Assembly: GCA_036346355.1 (NCBI GenBank)
Contig: CM070583.1
Coordinates: 7,440,001-7,504,000, forward strand
Direction: 5' to 3'
DNA length: 64,000 nt
Origin: Rhipidocladum racemiflorum
Taxonomy: Eukaryota > Streptophyta > Magnoliopsida > Poales > Poaceae
The translations under genes and the position numbers were made by a program. The stretch's first letter is position 1; each line of letters begins with the position of its first letter. Positions 61,679-64,000 of the stretch are shown piece after piece. The notes under the pieces were generated by a model. It had not been told where the DNA came from. It was given only the letters and a program-made list of their open reading frames with translations, and ran no database searches.

Positions 61679-63047
61679 TCACACATGAAAATTGTCTCTA
61701 TTAGCCCACATGGCGTTAGCCCACTCATCCCTCTTGGCTGCCCAAGACGAGTTATCTTCAGAAGAGGAAGCCTCGACATTGGCATGTTGGACATCACTCA
61801 TATCATTGTTGGGGACCCAATCTTCCTCTGTCGAAACCATCTCATCTTGCCCATGTAGAAGAATCCAATTGTGTAAAATGCAACAAGCCAAAACTAACTT
61901 CACTTGGGTCTTGTATGGGTGAAAAGGCTTGTTGTCTACAATGCAAAAACGATTCTTCAATGCCCCAAAAGCTCTCTCAACCGTGACACGAAGGCCGGAA
62001 TGTCTTAAGTTAAACAACTCTTTTGGATTAGTAGGATAGTACCTTCCGTCGAACTCATTTAAATGGTACCTAGTAGCCCGATAAGGTGGCAAAAACCCAG
62101 GTCGACATGCATATCCAGCATCTACCAAGTACCATTTCCCTATCAATTCAACAAAATAAATTAGTTTTTGTGTTATCGAATAGGTCTTAATAACAAATGC
62201 ACCTACTAGTTATGTTAAACATTACCTGGTGCAACCCGTAACCCATCATTTCGTTCTAATGCATCGACAATGATTGTCGCATTGTGTGCCGATCCCTCCC
62301 AACCAGCTAGTACATAGGTGAACCTTATATCAAAATCGACGGCGGCTAGCACATTTTGGGTGGGATATGGTTTTCTACCCCTAAAAGCAGCAACATTTGC
62401 CTTTGGAACTCTTGCACGCACATGAGTACCGTCAATAGCACCCACACAGTCCTATATCAATCAAATCTATTATTACAAACCATATAAGCAAACAACACAA
62501 ACTAAACCTAACAAAATGTCGCATGTATTACCTTAAAATAGGGATACCACCTTGAACTCGAGCTGATCTTTATGGGTGTCTTGGAGGGCGGCCTAATCAT
62601 CTCATCTCGCAGCTCTCCAATAGCATATAACACTTCCTTGAAGTACCGACTCACTGTTTCTATGGATCGCATAAATGTGTGGTGGATAACTCTGAATCTT
62701 TGGTTATGCCCAACTACATGGAGGAACATTGCAACTTGCTCCTCTATACATGTGTGTATGCTATCACGTAGGAAATTCCTATCCCTAAACAGATTGCATA
62801 GGCAAAAAAAGGGGGCTCTTCTCATGCGCAACATGTTGACACACTCGATATCACTAGAGTTAAAAATTAGATTTAGATTGGCTTGGCGTTCAATGTCTCT
62901 ATTGCACATAGGACCATAGGTGACTGCAGGTCTATTTAATCTATTTAATCTAGCCAATCTAAGTCCATTAACACAAAATGCATGCATGACCGTAACAAGT
63001 GCAACTGCTTGAATAATAAGCTTCCTTCGTCGGTTTTGCATATCCAT
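61679..63047 (-). CDS. PIF/Harbinger DDE transposase with a D-to-N change
   Basis: Three exons, 63047-62532, 62451-62226 and 62139-61679, join in phase to 400 residues starting MDMQNRRRKL. The N-terminal ~170 residues resemble the helical DNA-binding region of plant Harbinger transposases. The catalytic part (DDE_Tnp_4 type) starts in exon 2: GAIDGTHV (D179), TQNVLAAVDFDIRFTYVLAG, GWEGSAHN, and in exon 3 YLVDAGYA and VERAFGALKNRF (E302). The family normally has Asp after GWEGSAH; here AAT encodes Asn229. GT-AG introns are clean and there is no stop. The substitution should prevent catalysis unless the base is a sequencing error. Confidence 0.9.
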
Positions 63048-64000
63048 CTAACAAATAATAGATGACTGTATGTTAATAATATAAGGAAGCTTTCCAACAT
63101 CCATAGTTCAGCAAAATGTAATTAAATATAATTGTCACGAATAATCACAATTAAGAAAAGCATCAATTGTCACGAATGCAGTGATGATATTTCAGAGATT
63201 TGTAAATTCCACATGGAAACGAAGGCTTGGCATATTAACAGTTGAAATTCATAAAAATGTGGCATATTAACAGTTGAAATTCAGAAAAATGCACTTCTGG
63301 CAATAAGAGGACTTGGCTGTATAATACACCAAAGATGTATAACACAAGCTATTGGATTCAGAGCAGAGGGAATACATGTATAATACACCAAAGATGTGTA
63401 ACACACAAGCTATTGGATTAGAACATTGGGTATAACACACAAGCTATTGGATTACAAGAGATTTCTGTAATTTTTTGTGGGACTAGTCTAAGTGCAACTT
63501 CTTCATCTAAAGTTAAGCAAGAATCAAATTGTGGGACTAGTCTGTAATCTTTTCTGTAATCTTTTCTATAATCATGCATGCTGCAAGGACTTCTAGAGCA
63601 AGAAGCAAATTGGCAAGTTAAGCAAATAGCAAAGTTAGTTTCCCTTTTAAGTTATCAATTAAGGCTTCAGATTAAGCAAATAGCAAAGTTGATTCTTGCT
63701 ACATGCAGAAGCTTCTATTATGGGACACCTACAAAGGTTCACCACAGATCTACAAGCAGACCTACATGGTGGAAGCAATCAACATATTCTTATGACCTAT
63801 AGAGATGATTTCACCACAGATCTACAGAGCAGACACGACGGATGTATTGCTCAGAGAAGACCTACAGAGACGAAGGATCTACAGAGCAATAGATGCAAAA
63901 AGGAAATGGATATCCAATCTTCTTGAACACATACCACTCTTCTAAGAGACGGAGGCGCGCTGGAGTAGGGTCGGAGTAGGGCGGCTAGAGGCGCGCGCGG
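63048..64000. other. Right non-coding part of the Harbinger element
   Basis: Upstream of the transposase. It contains two and a half copies of a ~65 bp unit (63309-63460) with TAATACACCAAAGATGT and CACAAGCTATTGGATT. Other direct repeats (AAGCAAATAGCAAAGTT at 63615 and 63675; CACCACAGATCTACA at 63738 and 63811) follow, suggesting subterminal or promoter repeats. GC content rises towards the window end. Confidence 0.5.

Larger units (their letters stand above)
59113..64000 (-). mobile_element. PIF/Harbinger DNA transposon, right end outside the window
   Basis: It opens TGTCCTGTTTGGTTGCC next to TTA/TAA, the usual PIF/Harbinger target. It carries both expected genes on the minus strand: a Myb/SANT-like protein (60295-61453) and a DDE transposase (61679-63047). 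Both are open with clean introns, so this is a young element compared with its surroundings. It interrupts the LTR starting at 54389. The matching right terminus should lie a short way past 64000. Confidence 0.85.

Overview
The window is nuclear DNA from a grass (Poaceae). It carries spliced plant genes with GT-AG introns, GC-rich first exons, and a dense load of grass-type transposons (Stowaway, hAT, MULE-like and PIF/Harbinger elements, and gypsy LTR retrotransposons). Two conserved genes anchor it. An aconitase (aconitate hydratase) gene runs leftwards from about 8.16 kb and leaves the window at its left edge. A complete 16-exon starch synthase III gene (SSIII, Dull1/SSIIIa type) runs rightwards from 32.8 to 45.2 kb. 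I recall these two loci as neighbours on rice chromosome 8, so the window looks like a syntenic segment. The SSIII N-terminal region reads closer to my memory of rice SSIIIa than of maize DU1. This suggests, without proving, a relative of rice. The species cannot be fixed from the sequence.

Layout: 0-8.2 kb, aconitase, 15 of its exons, with insertions in several introns including a nested one in the 3 kb intron 1. 8.2-11.9 kb, upstream DNA with a hAT-type MITE, a Stowaway fragment and a hAT transposase remnant. 11.97-23.53 kb, a full-length but decayed Ty3/gypsy element with two ~585 bp LTRs and a 5 bp target duplication. Between its pol region and 3' LTR lies a multi-exon gene on the opposite strand. 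23.5-32.2 kb, gene-free DNA with several inverted-repeat elements, including a 321 bp MULE-type MITE with a 10 bp target duplication and a 40 bp perfect palindrome, and a tRNA-derived SINE candidate. 32.6-45.5 kb, SSIII, with MITEs in intron 5 and an LTR-like insertion in intron 8. 46.2-64 kb, nested transposons: a repeat-rich host sequence, a solo LTR (5 bp target duplication) carrying a decayed hAT element, a second related LTR, and inside that a nearly complete PIF/Harbinger element whose right end lies beyond the window.

How the genes work: aconitase interconverts citrate and isocitrate in the mitochondrion or cytosol. SSIII elongates alpha-1,4-glucan chains of amylopectin in plastids. 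They are not known to share a pathway step; their adjacency is chromosomal ancestry. The Harbinger element has the standard two genes (DDE transposase and Myb/SANT-like protein), both open, but the second catalytic Asp of the transposase reads as Asn. Of the less-described features, the spliced antisense gene inside the gypsy element (19.27-22.50 kb) is the most worth pursuing.
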